Positions 31,492 to 38,925 of a DNA stretch of 41,565 nt are shown here, piece after piece. The stretch is from JAWBOD01 sp964651405 (lineage in GTDB: Archaea; Aenigmatarchaeota; Aenigmatarchaeia; Aenigmatarchaeales; Aenigmatarchaeaceae). The stretch covers positions 1 to 41,565 of the forward strand of contig CAZYZB010000002.1 in assembly GCA_964651405.1 (NCBI GenBank), in the 5' to 3' direction. A program made the translations under genes and the position numbers. The notes below the pieces were generated by a model. It saw nothing but the letters and a program-made list of their open reading frames with translations, ran no database searches and was not told the origin of the DNA. How positions within the stretch are numbered: the stretch's first letter is position 1; every line of letters begins with the position of its first letter.

Positions 31492-32955
31492 TTATTTAAT
31501 TTTATACTCTCTTCCATACTTAACAACTTTCGTTCTCGCAAACTTCCTGAACAACCCAGGATGCTCAGTATGAACGGGAAAGAGGACTTTCGGCTTTATT
31601 CTTTTCACAGCCTTGCCAAGCAGCGTCCCTGGCGCATGACCTGAGACATGCGTCCTGAACATCCTAATCTTAAAATGCCTTAGCCAATTATTAATTCTTT
31701 CTTGTTCGATCTCCATCTCAACATCAAATGGCTCGCACGTCGATTTAACGTAAAAAGCATTCCTCGGTTTTATATCTATTAGCTCTTTCAGATCAAAGTT
31801 CGAGCAGAACCAAACATACTTGCTAGGATCTTTACTAACGCATTCATGGTCAGAACAATTGTTAAGGAAAGGCTTTTCCCAATGCTCGTAATCCTGCTCC
31901 TTTATCCTTTGCGGAAAGTCCTTGCGTATGACTCCCCAGCCTTTTCTTATGCTATAGACACAAAGATTCTCGTCATCAATGCTTGGTATCTTGGCATCGT
32001 TGCACTCTTTCAAAAGACTTAACAAATAAGCCTGACGAGTACTGATAGCCAACTTCCTATCCAATGCCTTAGCTGCATTAAGAAACGACAGCATACGATC
32101 AGTATCACGTATCGGCCAGTCAGCAACTATAAGACCCTTGCACTTGCAACCAATCTTGGAAACCTTTTTCTCAACATCTTCTTCTTTCTGTCCCTTCCTC
32201 TCATTGATCCTCGTTCCCTCACTTATCATTGCGACAGGCTTTGACTCAGCGCACTTTTCAACGAACGTTTCACTCTCAGCGCCGCGGCGGCCGTGGAATC
32301 TTATATCACCAGTATAGACTATCGCTCCTTCTGAAGTATGAATAATAAAACCAGTCGCACCAGGCAATGAATGATCAACTGGATAAGGAATAATTTCCAA
32401 AGAATCAATTTTTATTTTATCTCCGAACTCAAAGTCGTTGACTTCCCTTTTAATAACGATATCATTATAGTGATACTGTTTAGTCTTTCTGCTGTATTCG
32501 CCTTGTTTGTTGACATAGATTTGAAAGTTTTCAACAATGTCAAGGAAATCCGTAAATCCTGACTGGGAAGTATTCTGGATTGCTTCAAGTATGAGTTTGG
32601 TCGGCTTTGAGCAGAATATTGGGACGTCATGTCGTATGTGATTTACATAAGCGGAATGGTCAGCGTGGGCATGTGATAAGAATATTCCTTGGATAGATGG
32701 CTCTGCTTCGAAGTCGCGTCCCATATGCTTTAGAAAATCTCTTCTATATAATCCTTTCAAATCAGGCAATAACCCGAACTCGATCAGGTCACCAATCACG
32801 TTGCACTTTCTCGGCTGCAAGAACTCTGAGAAGTATTGATTAGCTCGACTAAAGCTCATCCCAAAGTCAAGGAAAATATTCGTGCCGCGGTCTTCCAATA
32901 ATATTTTATTTCCACCAATCTCGTTGACGCCACCGTAGAAAGTAAGCGAAACCAT
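31492..32955 (-). CDS. RNase J-like metallo-beta-lactamase nuclease
   Basis: 487 residues with motifs of beta-CASP/RNase J nucleases: HAHADH (95-100), PVDHSLPGATGFI, YTGDIRFHGRRG, and the C-terminal HVSGHAPG and FPVHTEHPG. They degrade or process RNA 5' to 3'. The start MVSLTFYGGVNEIGGN is typical. The stop is close to the MazG gene but the promoter is its own. The first ~20 codons recur as stray fragments at 33901 and 37002. Codons here are richer in G and C than in the first half of the window. Confidence 0.88.
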   Translation of the reverse strand: MVSLTFYGGVNEIGGNKILLEDRGTNIFLDFGMSFSRANQYFSEFLQPRKCNVIGDLIEFGLLPDLKGLYRRDFLKHMGRDFEAEPSIQGIFLSHAHADHSAYVNHIRHDVPIFCSKPTKLILEAIQNTSQSGFTDFLDIVENFQIYVNKQGEYSRKTKQYHYNDIVIKREVNDFEFGDKIKIDSLEIIPYPVDHSLPGATGFIIHTSEGAIVYTGDIRFHGRRGAESETFVEKCAESKPVAMISEGTRINERKGQKEEDVEKKVSKIGCKCKGLIVADWPIRDTDRMLSFLNAAKALDRKLAISTRQAYLLSLLKECNDAKIPSIDDENLCVYSIRKGWGVIRKDFPQRIKEQDYEHWEKPFLNNCSDHECVSKDPSKYVWFCSNFDLKELIDIKPRNAFYVKSTCEPFDVEMEIEQERINNWLRHFKIRMFRTHVSGHAPGTLLGKAVKRIKPKVLFPVHTEHPGLFRKFARTKVVKYGREYKIK

Positions 32956-32986
32956 ATTAAGAAAATGGTGTATCTGAAATAAAAAT

Positions 32987-33005
32987 TCACCACTAAAAGT
33001 GGTAA
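32987..33005. repeat. TCACCAC-N5-GTGGTAA dyad (copy c)
   Basis: Inverted repeat with one mismatch, between the divergent RNase J-like gene and the toxin-like gene, followed by CAAAC. Confidence 0.45.
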
Positions 33006-33057
33006 CAAACTAATTTGACTTCTGACTCTAAAATTGCATAATATATTTATGACAGTG

Positions 33058-33071
33058 ATATCATATGATAT
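33058..33071. promoter_or_regulatory. Palindrome over the toxin start codon
   Basis: ATATCATATGATAT is a perfect 14-bp palindrome containing the ATG at 33065, as expected for an operator of an autoregulated toxin-antitoxin pair. A TATA (AATATATTTATG) lies at 33040-33051. Confidence 0.45.
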
Positions 33072-33310
33072 ATAGAGATATCATCAAAGGCAACTGTATA
33101 GTTAGGCTTTCACACCATGCTAGAAGACAAGCCAAGGAAAGAGGAATCTATTCAGGTCTGATAATAGAAGCAATAATGTGCGGAGAAATGAAGCAATTTG
33201 GAAAAAACTATGTCAAATTTATTAAAAGATGCGGAAAAGGCAATCTGATATGCTTGGGTGAAAGAAAGGAAAGAGACAAAATTTTGATACTCACGATAGA
33301 GTGGGGATGA
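33065..33310 (+). CDS. DUF4258/RelE-like toxin candidate
   Basis: An 81-residue basic protein with the DUF4258 pattern: LSHHARRQAKERGI, IIEAIMCGEMKQFG, YVKFIKR, then strands ending ILILTIEWG. Members are ribosome-dependent or RelE-fold mRNA toxins paired with a zinc-finger antitoxin. The stop overlaps the ATG of the next gene, which is such a zinc-finger/AbrB protein. Good toxin candidate. Confidence 0.75.
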   Translation: MIYRDIIKGNCIVRLSHHARRQAKERGIYSGLIIEAIMCGEMKQFGKNYVKFIKRCGKGNLICLGERKERDKILILTIEWG

Positions 33311-33648
33311 TTATGAACAGAATAAAAAAAGAAACAAGAAGCGAAGAGAGAAAATGTTGGAATTGCAAGTCTGTTATGGAAGAAATCACGGGGATGGATC
33401 CTGACGGAATTGCTTATAATTGCTGGAGATGCCCCAAATGTGGCGACGAGGTTCTAACAATGAGACAACTTCATGATATATCCGAAAAGGAAAAGAAGAC
33501 TATGGAAGCGAAGATATCCAAATGGGGCACGGCCGTTGCCATTAGGATACCCAAGTCGATAGTCCAGACTTATAATTTGGTGCCTGGCAAGAAAGCGACC
33601 ATCATACCAGAGAAGACAGGCTTCAAGGTTGTCTCAAGGAAGAAATAA
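33307..33648 (+). CDS. Zinc-finger/AbrB-type antitoxin candidate
   Basis: 113 residues: an N-terminal YgiT/MqsA-type zinc finger (CWNCKSVME... NCWRCPKCGDEVLT) and a C-terminal SpoVT/AbrB domain (AKISKWGTAVAIRIPKSIV... LVPGKKATII). The second binds operator DNA, the first probably the toxin. ATG at 33307 overlaps the toxin stop (ATGA); 33313 is an alternative. Confidence 0.8.
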   Translation: MIMNRIKKETRSEERKCWNCKSVMEEITGMDPDGIAYNCWRCPKCGDEVLTMRQLHDISEKEKKTMEAKISKWGTAVAIRIPKSIVQTYNLVPGKKATIIPEKTGFKVVSRKK

Positions 33649-33689
33649 TTTTTCAGATAAAAACCTTTTATTGTAAATGATATTTAGAA

Positions 33690-33890
33690 TTACTTCAATT
33701 TTCTCTTTATCTTCTTTGAGAGCTGGTTTATCTCTTCGTCATCGAAATAACTCTTTCCGCAGTTTGAGCATTCCAGGCATTTCTGTCTTACTTTCACAGA
33801 ACCGGGGTTCTTTATCTCGAATGTAAAGTCCTTCTTCCTGCTGACAAGCTTAGTCGAACCGCATTCTATGCATCTGCTTAGTCTAGTCAT
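33690..33890 (-). CDS. Lone YgiT-type zinc-ribbon protein
   Basis: 66 residues: RCIECGSTKLVSRKKDF... KCLECSNCGKSYFDDEEINQ, two CxxC pairs for one zinc. Like MqsA/YgiT antitoxin N-domains, but no toxin gene precedes it. Instead, a decayed 5' end of an RNase J-like gene lies just upstream with a stop codon (TAG) before this ATG. Paralogue of the protein at 38308-38505. The frame extends back to 33935 but only through that fragment. Confidence 0.6.
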   Translation of the reverse strand: MTRLSRCIECGSTKLVSRKKDFTFEIKNPGSVKVRQKCLECSNCGKSYFDDEEINQLSKKIKRKLK

Positions 33891-33900
33891 ACGCTCCCTA

Positions 33901-33960
33901 CAATAATATTTCATTACCGCCGACCTCGTTGACACCGCCGTAGAAAGTCAGAGACGTTAT
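33901..33960 (-). pseudogene. 5' end fragment of an RNase J-like gene (copy 2)
   Basis: 60 bp that align without gaps to the first 60 bp of the RNase J-like gene (32896-32955) at 47 of 60 positions. It reads xTSLTFYGGVNEVGGNEILL and then TAG. The start codon is ATA instead of ATG. Upstream is the promoter-type repeat at 33961. Confidence 0.75.
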
Positions 33961-33989
33961 AATAAAGAATTGTAAAAATCAGAATTTAA
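33961..33989 (-). repeat. Dispersed promoter-like repeat, unit 1
   Basis: On the minus strand TTAAATTCTGATTTTT then ACAATTCTTTATTATA. Same element as at 35101, 35351, 37067 and 38283, where it ends at an ATG. The TTAAAT part lies about 28 bp from the start and probably serves as TATA box. Confidence 0.6.
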
Positions 33990-34082
33990 TGATTAGTAGT
34001 TTGTGGGCATAGGTTAGTTTACTGCCGTAGGCATTGAAAAGAGTTAAAAGACTTCTTAACCTAAAAATTAATAGGTGAAATT

Positions 34083-34661
34083 ATGGGTAAGATATTGGAA
34101 AAAATAAAAGAAACTTTTAAAAAGATTGCTGAATTTGATGCAAAATATCTTTCAATTTCGGAAAGTTCAAGCTCTTATGATTCACCATCTTATGATTCAT
34201 CAACAACTTATAGCCGCGGTGAGAAAATGACAAATATTGCTGAAATCATAGAATTACAAAGAAGAGGAGTTTACGCAATAAGCTCCAGTCCAGATGAAAT
34301 ACTCAGGGAATTACAAAGAAGAGAGCATACTGCATCAGGTTTCTTAACTGAAAAAGATTGTAGAACTTGTGGCTACATGAAATCGTATGGTGCGCTTTTT
34401 GGCAATAAAGTTCAGAAAAGTTGCGCCAGTTGTACTTACATGATAGAAGCGCGATCGAACGAATTATCCTTTGGATATAGTAAACCAAAACCTCAAATAC
34501 AGATAGATCCTGATGAATTAAAAAAAAGAATCGAAGCAGAAAGAAACTCGAGGTTAGAAAGCGTCTACCTTCTAGAAGACTTGGCTGATGTTGTAGGAGA
34601 TAAGGAGATATCTAGAAAAATCAGAGAAATAGCAAGTGCTGAAAGGCGGCTACGTCATTAG
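34083..34661 (+). CDS. Protein of unknown function with CxxC pairs, 192 residues
   Basis: A helical start (MGKILEKIKETFKKIAEF), a Ser/Tyr-rich linker (SESSSSYDSPSYDSSTTYS), a possible zinc site (CRTCGYM... SCASC) and a C-terminal helix rich in Arg and Glu. AGGTGAAATT precedes the ATG. I cannot name the family. Confidence 0.6.
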   Translation: MGKILEKIKETFKKIAEFDAKYLSISESSSSYDSPSYDSSTTYSRGEKMTNIAEIIELQRRGVYAISSSPDEILRELQRREHTASGFLTEKDCRTCGYMKSYGALFGNKVQKSCASCTYMIEARSNELSFGYSKPKPQIQIDPDELKKRIEAERNSRLESVYLLEDLADVVGDKEISRKIREIASAERRLRH

Positions 34662-34720
34662 TTCTCTAATTGCTCTATTCTCGATACATCAACTTTAAAT
34701 TTCATGTCAGGAAATCTTAG

Positions 34721-34736
34721 AAAAATCAGGATTTAA
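34721..34736 (-). repeat. Dispersed repeat, half unit
   Basis: AAAAATCAGGATTTAA on the plus strand, the TATA half of the dispersed repeat. Downstream on the minus strand only a 15-codon frame follows (MKFKVDVSRIEQLEN), possibly a gene remnant. Confidence 0.4.
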
Positions 34737-34739
34737 TGT

Positions 34740-35102
34740 TTAAACATATGCACAAATATTTTTGTTCGTGTAATTGTTGAATATACATTTACAACCAGTA
34801 GGTGTTTTGGTTCGCATTGCACATGCTGGAGAAGCAGATGAGCATCTTGTGTTAATTTCATTATCAATCAACGCATATTTACTCATGTCAGTATTCTTAT
34901 TCACGCATGCTCCACAAGGTAAGTTAGGAGCATAAATACAATCAGAATTAACATTGCAACTAAAGTCTATCTTATAATATTCATTGTCGAGAAAATTATA
35001 AAGCTCGCCACAAGATTTGAACGTCAAAGTGTTTAGGTAAATATACAGAATCAAAATCAAAACAGCGATAACTGCAATTCCAGCAATGTAAAGTTTCTTC
35101 AT
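34740..35102 (-). CDS. Membrane-anchored Cys-rich extracellular protein
   Basis: 120 residues: an N-terminal helix (IAGIAVIAVLILILYIYL) then an outside domain with about nine cysteines (FKSC, FSCNVNSDC, CGAC, CSSASPAC, GCKC, C), probably disulphide-bonded. The ATG at 35102 follows the dispersed promoter repeat directly, so the message should be leaderless or nearly so. Unknown function. Confidence 0.65.
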   Translation of the reverse strand: MKKLYIAGIAVIAVLILILYIYLNTLTFKSCGELYNFLDNEYYKIDFSCNVNSDCIYAPNLPCGACVNKNTDMSKYALIDNEINTRCSSASPACAMRTKTPTGCKCIFNNYTNKNICAYV

Positions 35103-35130
35103 AATAAAGAATTGTAAAAACTAAGATTTA
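35101..35130 (-). repeat. Dispersed promoter repeat, unit 2
   Basis: Reads AATAAATCTTAGTTTTTACA then ATTCTTTATTATG, the last three bases being the start of the 35102 gene. Confidence 0.6.
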
Positions 35131-35164
35131 TTCATTTCAATGCATTCTTCATTACCAAAAAATA

Positions 35165-35350
35165 TCATCGCTTTCTTTTCGTAGTTTTACAGCAATAACA
35201 GCATTTCAATAAAACATATCCGTAAAATGCGAGTATTGCAGCAATTAATTCAATGATGATTGCTAAATCTGTACTAAATCCCCAGAAAGCTAGTCCATAT
35301 ATCACTATAATGACTGAAATCAAAATTGCAAGATAAAACGATATCTTCAT
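35165..35350 (-). CDS. Two-helix membrane protein with Cys-rich tail, 61 residues
   Basis: Two hydrophobic helices (FYLAILISVIIVIYGLAFWGF and LAIIIELIAAILAFYGYVLL) and a tail KCCYCCKTTKRKR. The ATG at 35350 is set by the promoter repeat ending at it; the frame opens to 35389 through the repeat. Unknown function. Confidence 0.6.
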   Translation of the reverse strand: MKISFYLAILISVIIVIYGLAFWGFSTDLAIIIELIAAILAFYGYVLLKCCYCCKTTKRKR

Positions 35351-35380
35351 GATAAAGAATATGGAAAAATCAAGATTTAA
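35351..35380 (-). repeat. Dispersed promoter repeat, unit 3
   Basis: Reads TTAAATCTTGATTTTTCC then ATATTCTTTATC directly before the ATG of the 35350 gene. Confidence 0.6.
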
Positions 35381-35448
35381 AGTTCTCAAGTTGACGCATC
35401 TGTCGAAACGCTTAAATCTTTAATTGTTTTATTTTTATCAGTGTTTTG

Positions 35449-36900
35449 ATGAGTGTAAGAGAGCATGCCGTAAAGATGGAAAAAAATCAGAAGGAAATAG
35501 GCGTTCTGTACAGTTCTCTACAGGGGAAGGCGAAAAGCGTAAGGGAGCAATACGAGAAGCTGGGAGAATTCATAAGGGTTCTGGATAGCATAGGGAATGT
35601 TATACCTGATGCAACAAAGTACACAGACCCCTTAGAAATACCCGCCGAAAGATTTTTACAGCAAAGTGCGTTTGTCGAGGAAACAAAGCAAAGGCTTTTG
35701 CAGATAGATGGCATCTACGAGACCGTTTTCAAAAACGGGAAGGACACTAGCACGAAGCAGTCTACAGCAAAAGTAGCAGAGCAGCCTGCGGCAAAAACAC
35801 CGAAACGTTCTACAGTGTATCTGGGGAAGGAGAAAAGATTCTTGGAGTTGGTCTCTAGCGGAATAAACACTCCAGATGACTTGATGAAAAATTTGGGAGT
35901 AAGCCAGTCGTATCTCAGCACCATTGGAACAAAACTTGCGGACGAAGGCAAGGTAAATAAAACAAGGCTTGAGGGGAAAAAACTTAGAATTGTATATTCT
36001 ATTCCAGGAAAAATAGGCGCGTCTGCAGCGACGTCCGTACCAACAGAAGAGCCGATGAAAATGTTTGACTATGAGTCATGGCTTAAAAGAATAGAAGGGG
36101 ATGTGGACTTGTCCAACCTTACGGTCATGGGAAGCGGTGGCATCAGGGTGTTGCTGGAAAGGCAGAACACTTCAGATATTGTAAAGATAAGCGAAGCTGC
36201 AAACATGCCCACCGAGAAAGTCGATAAGACGCTGAGGGCCTTCGAGCATGGCAATATTTTATCTGGGCAAGAACTGTCTGATTATGGTAAAAAACTTATC
36301 GGCGTTTACAAAAGCTTGGGCGTTCCAGAAAGAATTGCGTTACATTTGAGTAACAATGCCAAGACTGTGGAAACCATTTCCAGTCTGATGGGTTCAAAGC
36401 CAGAAGAGGTAATGAAAACCCTAGACCAGATGAAAGGTTGTGTGGTGCCCTTAGGCAATGGATACGCGTTTTCCCCGAAATTCTTCAAATTCGTGGACGA
36501 TGCCAGAGCTAAAATAAGAGAGAGTAACGTAAAAAGAAATTCGACGGTGACCGTGGAAGTCAAGGCGACGGCAGAAAGTCCTCAGAATCTTCTTATATTA
36601 AGTCTGGAGAAAAATTTTGGCACGCCCTCTATTAATAGATTGGATTTCAGAAAAAAAGCAGTATGGCAGATGTATGAGAACCTTGCTAAAAAATGCAGCC
36701 CCAAAGAATTGGTTGATCTGAATTCTGCTGTATCAAGAACAATGAAAGAGGAAATGAGCGTAAAGGATTATTACAAAACAATAGAACCATTAAGAAAGAA
36801 GCTTCTTCCAAGATTTTCAGGGAATAGTGACATACACTATAGTTCTAGAATTAATAGAAATATTTATTCTCACAGACAAAGAAGAAATTCTCATAGATGA
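35449..36900 (+). CDS. Multi-helix-turn-helix protein of unknown function, 483 residues
   Basis: An N-terminal coiled-coil-like stretch (residues ~8-50), an Ala/Lys-rich linker (~105-125), a winged helix (FLELVSSGINTPDDLMKNLGVSQSYLSTIGTKLADEGKV) and two or more further HTH-like segments (IVKISEAANMPTEKVDKTLRAFEHGNI; VETISSLMGSKPEEVMKTLDQMKG). Probably a DNA-binding scaffold or regulator. GC content and codon use (GCG, ACG, CTG) differ from most of the window, which hints at transfer. ATG 35449 is preferred over the adjacent TTG at 35446. Confidence 0.65.
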   Translation: MSVREHAVKMEKNQKEIGVLYSSLQGKAKSVREQYEKLGEFIRVLDSIGNVIPDATKYTDPLEIPAERFLQQSAFVEETKQRLLQIDGIYETVFKNGKDTSTKQSTAKVAEQPAAKTPKRSTVYLGKEKRFLELVSSGINTPDDLMKNLGVSQSYLSTIGTKLADEGKVNKTRLEGKKLRIVYSIPGKIGASAATSVPTEEPMKMFDYESWLKRIEGDVDLSNLTVMGSGGIRVLLERQNTSDIVKISEAANMPTEKVDKTLRAFEHGNILSGQELSDYGKKLIGVYKSLGVPERIALHLSNNAKTVETISSLMGSKPEEVMKTLDQMKGCVVPLGNGYAFSPKFFKFVDDARAKIRESNVKRNSTVTVEVKATAESPQNLLILSLEKNFGTPSINRLDFRKKAVWQMYENLAKKCSPKELVDLNSAVSRTMKEEMSVKDYYKTIEPLRKKLLPRFSGNSDIHYSSRINRNIYSHRQRRNSHR

Positions 36901-37001
36901 TACCATCAGAAAGCAAGTAGTTCAATAATTCAGAGTTGCCTTAGATTCATGTTCTTCAGCATCTCGGATTTATTCATCATCTACAATCCAACCGCCTTCA
37001 C

Positions 37002-37066
37002 GTCCTGCAGAAGGATTTTATTTCCTCCGATTCATTAACTCCGCCGTAGAAAGTAAGCGAAACCAT
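37002..37066 (-). pseudogene. 5' end fragment of an RNase J-like gene (copy 3)
   Basis: Starts MVSLTFYGGVNE like the intact gene at 32955 and matches it for about 65 bp with one base missing near codon 12, which shifts the frame. After roughly 22 codons similarity ends. It keeps ATG and the dispersed promoter repeat upstream. The remainder of the gap 36901-37133 shows no gene. Confidence 0.75.
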
Positions 37067-37095
37067 GATAAAGAATTGTAAAGTCAAGATTTAAA
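37067..37095 (-). repeat. Dispersed promoter repeat, unit 4
   Basis: Reads TTTAAATCTTGACTTTACA then ATTCTTTATC before the ATG of RNase J fragment 3. Confidence 0.6.
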
Positions 37096-37133
37096 CAAAG
37101 AGAATTTAAAGATTTCTTTTTAATTGAATTAAT

Positions 37134-37733
37134 ATGAAAGTAAAAGACTTTTCAAAGGAAATAGTAAAAGCAGCTGTTAACAACGCTGAAGGCAAAACGT
37201 TTAGCCGTTCAAAAGTAGGATTGCTTGCAGTTGCTACTTCGAGTCTAAGCGGGCCATCTATAGAATTTTTCGGCAACCCAATATATCATCTGTCAGGTTT
37301 GCTGACTTACATACCTAACAGGATTTCAGACGTCTACAGCACCTATCAGTTGGCTAAACTGTCTGAAGATCCACGCTTCAAGGAGTACGGCCTTGAGAAA
37401 ATAGTGTATGAGGAAACGAGCTCGTTCTTACCGAAACAGCCTACTAGAAAAGATGTTCTTAACAAGAAGCATGTAGCCTTTAATATCTTAGGTGGAGTAA
37501 TCTCAACTGCTTTCCCTCCTGTAGGTTATGGACTTGTGGTTTCAACACCGTTTATTTATGAAAACAACACTACGTTTAAAAGATATCTAGAAAAATCATT
37601 TGAGATAGGCGATGATGTAAATCAGATGATAGAAAAAGGCCTAACAAAGGATGATATCAAATATTATTTGAATCTTCTGAATGATAGAAGAAAAATATGT
37701 AAAGAGTGTAAAGCTATTCATAAAAAAGATTGA
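37134..37733 (+). CDS. Protein of unknown function, 199 residues
   Basis: MKVKDFSKEIVKAAVNNAEG, with two weakly hydrophobic regions (NPIYHLSGLLTYIPN; VAFNILGGVISTAFPPVGYGLVVSTPF) that may form a membrane hairpin, and a C-terminal CKECKAIHKKD. Not recognised. A TTTAAAG box lies about 27-30 bp before the ATG. Confidence 0.55.
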   Translation: MKVKDFSKEIVKAAVNNAEGKTFSRSKVGLLAVATSSLSGPSIEFFGNPIYHLSGLLTYIPNRISDVYSTYQLAKLSEDPRFKEYGLEKIVYEETSSFLPKQPTRKDVLNKKHVAFNILGGVISTAFPPVGYGLVVSTPFIYENNTTFKRYLEKSFEIGDDVNQMIEKGLTKDDIKYYLNLLNDRRKICKECKAIHKKD

Positions 37734-37770
37734 ATATTTTTATTGAAACAATTAAAATTCTCATTCAAGT

Positions 37771-37785
37771 TAACCAGGATTTAAG
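37771..37785 (-). repeat. Dispersed repeat, half unit
   Basis: ACCAGGATTTAAGG, the TATA half of the repeat, beside the stop of the lipoprotein nuclease gene. Confidence 0.35.
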
Positions 37786-37787
37786 GT

Positions 37788-38282
37788 TTAACAGAATTTC
37801 CAAGCCCAATCTTCATTTGCAAATTCGCTAACATTACAAAATTCTTCATACACAGTAACATACTTATTAGAGATCATTTCAGCATTAAGATTTTTGCCGT
37901 TGCAATAAACAACCGCTACTATGCGACCGTAGCTTCCAGCAGTCTGTCCATCATCTTCATCAACTATCGCCTTTGATCCGATGGGGCATATGCTCAAAGC
38001 AATTTCTTTGGTTTCATTCCATCCTTCCTCATTATATTCAGGAGCATCGATCAAAGCAAGCCTTGTTGAAACGTTATCTACCTCCAAAGTATCTCCATCT
38101 ATAATTTCAGTGACGGTTCCGTTAAAGCATCTTGCAGTCCCTTTGCAAAACGAAGTTTCTGGACAACGACTAGGACCTCCTAAAACTTCGGTCCCATCTG
38201 GGCAAACCCATGTAAGTGGAGTAGTTTGCGAGCATCCAGCTACAAGAACTATTAAAATAATGATAGCAACTAAGAATTTCAT
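37788..38282 (-). CDS. Staphylococcal-nuclease-like lipoprotein
   Basis: 164 residues with a lipobox signal (MKFLVAIIILIVLVAGC, Cys17 as the likely lipid-anchored residue), then an SNase domain: VTEIIDGDTLEV, TRLALIDAPEYNEEGW (Arg, Asp and Glu of the active site) and SYGRIVAVVYC (second Arg). Extra cysteines suggest disulphides, fitting an outside location. It could digest external DNA for nucleotide uptake or attack competitors. Preceded by the dispersed promoter repeat. Confidence 0.88.
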   Translation of the reverse strand: MKFLVAIIILIVLVAGCSQTTPLTWVCPDGTEVLGGPSRCPETSFCKGTARCFNGTVTEIIDGDTLEVDNVSTRLALIDAPEYNEEGWNETKEIALSICPIGSKAIVDEDDGQTAGSYGRIVAVVYCNGKNLNAEMISNKYVTVYEEFCNVSEFANEDWAWKFC

Positions 38283-38312
38283 GATAAAGAATTGTAAAAT
38301 TTAGAATTTAAG
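38283..38312 (-). repeat. Dispersed promoter repeat, unit 5
   Basis: Reads CTTAAATTCTAAATTTTACA then ATTCTTTATC before the ATG of the nuclease gene. It overlaps the end of the upstream zinc-ribbon gene. Confidence 0.6.
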
Positions 38313-38505
38313 ATTTTATTTTCCTGTCAATTTTCCTTGCCAAATCATCTGACTGCTCCTCGTCAAAGTACAACTCACCGCAGTTCTTGCACTCTATGCA
38401 TTTCTGATCTTTAATCTTTATCTTGTCAGGATTTCTTCTCTCGAATTCCAGATTCTTTTTAGCAGTCCTTAAATCTTTGCTCCCGCATTCTATGCACTTG
38501 CTCAT
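38308..38505 (-). CDS. YgiT-type zinc-ribbon antitoxin candidate
   Basis: 65 residues: KCIECGSKDLRTAKKNLEFE and KCIECKNCGELYFDEEQSDD, a zinc ribbon clearly paralogous to the protein at 33690-33890. It follows a toxin-like gene by about 20 bp on the same strand, the order seen for other zinc-finger antitoxins. ATG 38505 chosen over 38514 (MQK extension). Confidence 0.65.
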   Translation of the reverse strand: MSKCIECGSKDLRTAKKNLEFERRNPDKIKIKDQKCIECKNCGELYFDEEQSDDLARKIDRKIKS

Positions 38506-38528
38506 TTTTTGCATGTAAATCTCCTATT

Positions 38529-38852
38529 TTATAGTTGTCCATCTTCTTTTAAATTCTTTATAGCTTTTTTGTATTCGTCTATGTCAGGCTGCTGACCTGG
38601 GAATATTGTCTTGGCTATTATGTTGTCTTTCTCGTAGACGAACGGAACGGTAACCAGTTTCTTGTTCGTAACCTCGAATATGCATTTGAACGCTCCACAT
38701 TTGTCAGGAATTATTACGCCAAGCCCTTTCAGAGCAATCTCTGTAACATTCTTTCCGTTCTCAAAGCCACATCTGTCAAAAACGCCTTTCAAAATTGCTT
38801 TCTCTATAAAGTGTTTGGTGAATATGACATTCTTCTGGTTTCTATTATACAT
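38529..38852 (-). CDS. Toxin-like partner protein, 107 residues
   Basis: VIFTKHFIEKAILKGVFDRC ... GAFKCIFEVTNKKLVTVPFVYEKDNIIAKTIFPG: a short helix-strand pattern like RelE/BrnT/DUF4258 toxins (HFxEKAxxKGI; curved C-terminal sheet). Directly upstream of the zinc-ribbon gene, so probably a toxin-antitoxin operon, but residue-level evidence is limited. Confidence 0.55.
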   Translation of the reverse strand: MYNRNQKNVIFTKHFIEKAILKGVFDRCGFENGKNVTEIALKGLGVIIPDKCGAFKCIFEVTNKKLVTVPFVYEKDNIIAKTIFPGQQPDIDEYKKAIKNLKEDGQL

Positions 38853-38889
38853 AACTTCATTTAATTTTTAAAATATATTTATGTCAAGT

Positions 38890-38908
38890 TTACCACTATA
38901 TGCAGTAA
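38890..38908. repeat. TTACCAC-N5-GCAGTAA dyad (copy d)
   Basis: Same family as copies a-c, with the second arm partly changed, followed by CAAAAAG. It lies between a TATA (AAAATATATTTATG, 38868-38881) and the HAD gene, over the expected transcription start. Confidence 0.45.
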
Positions 38909-38925
38909 CAAAAAGAGGTAGTAAG

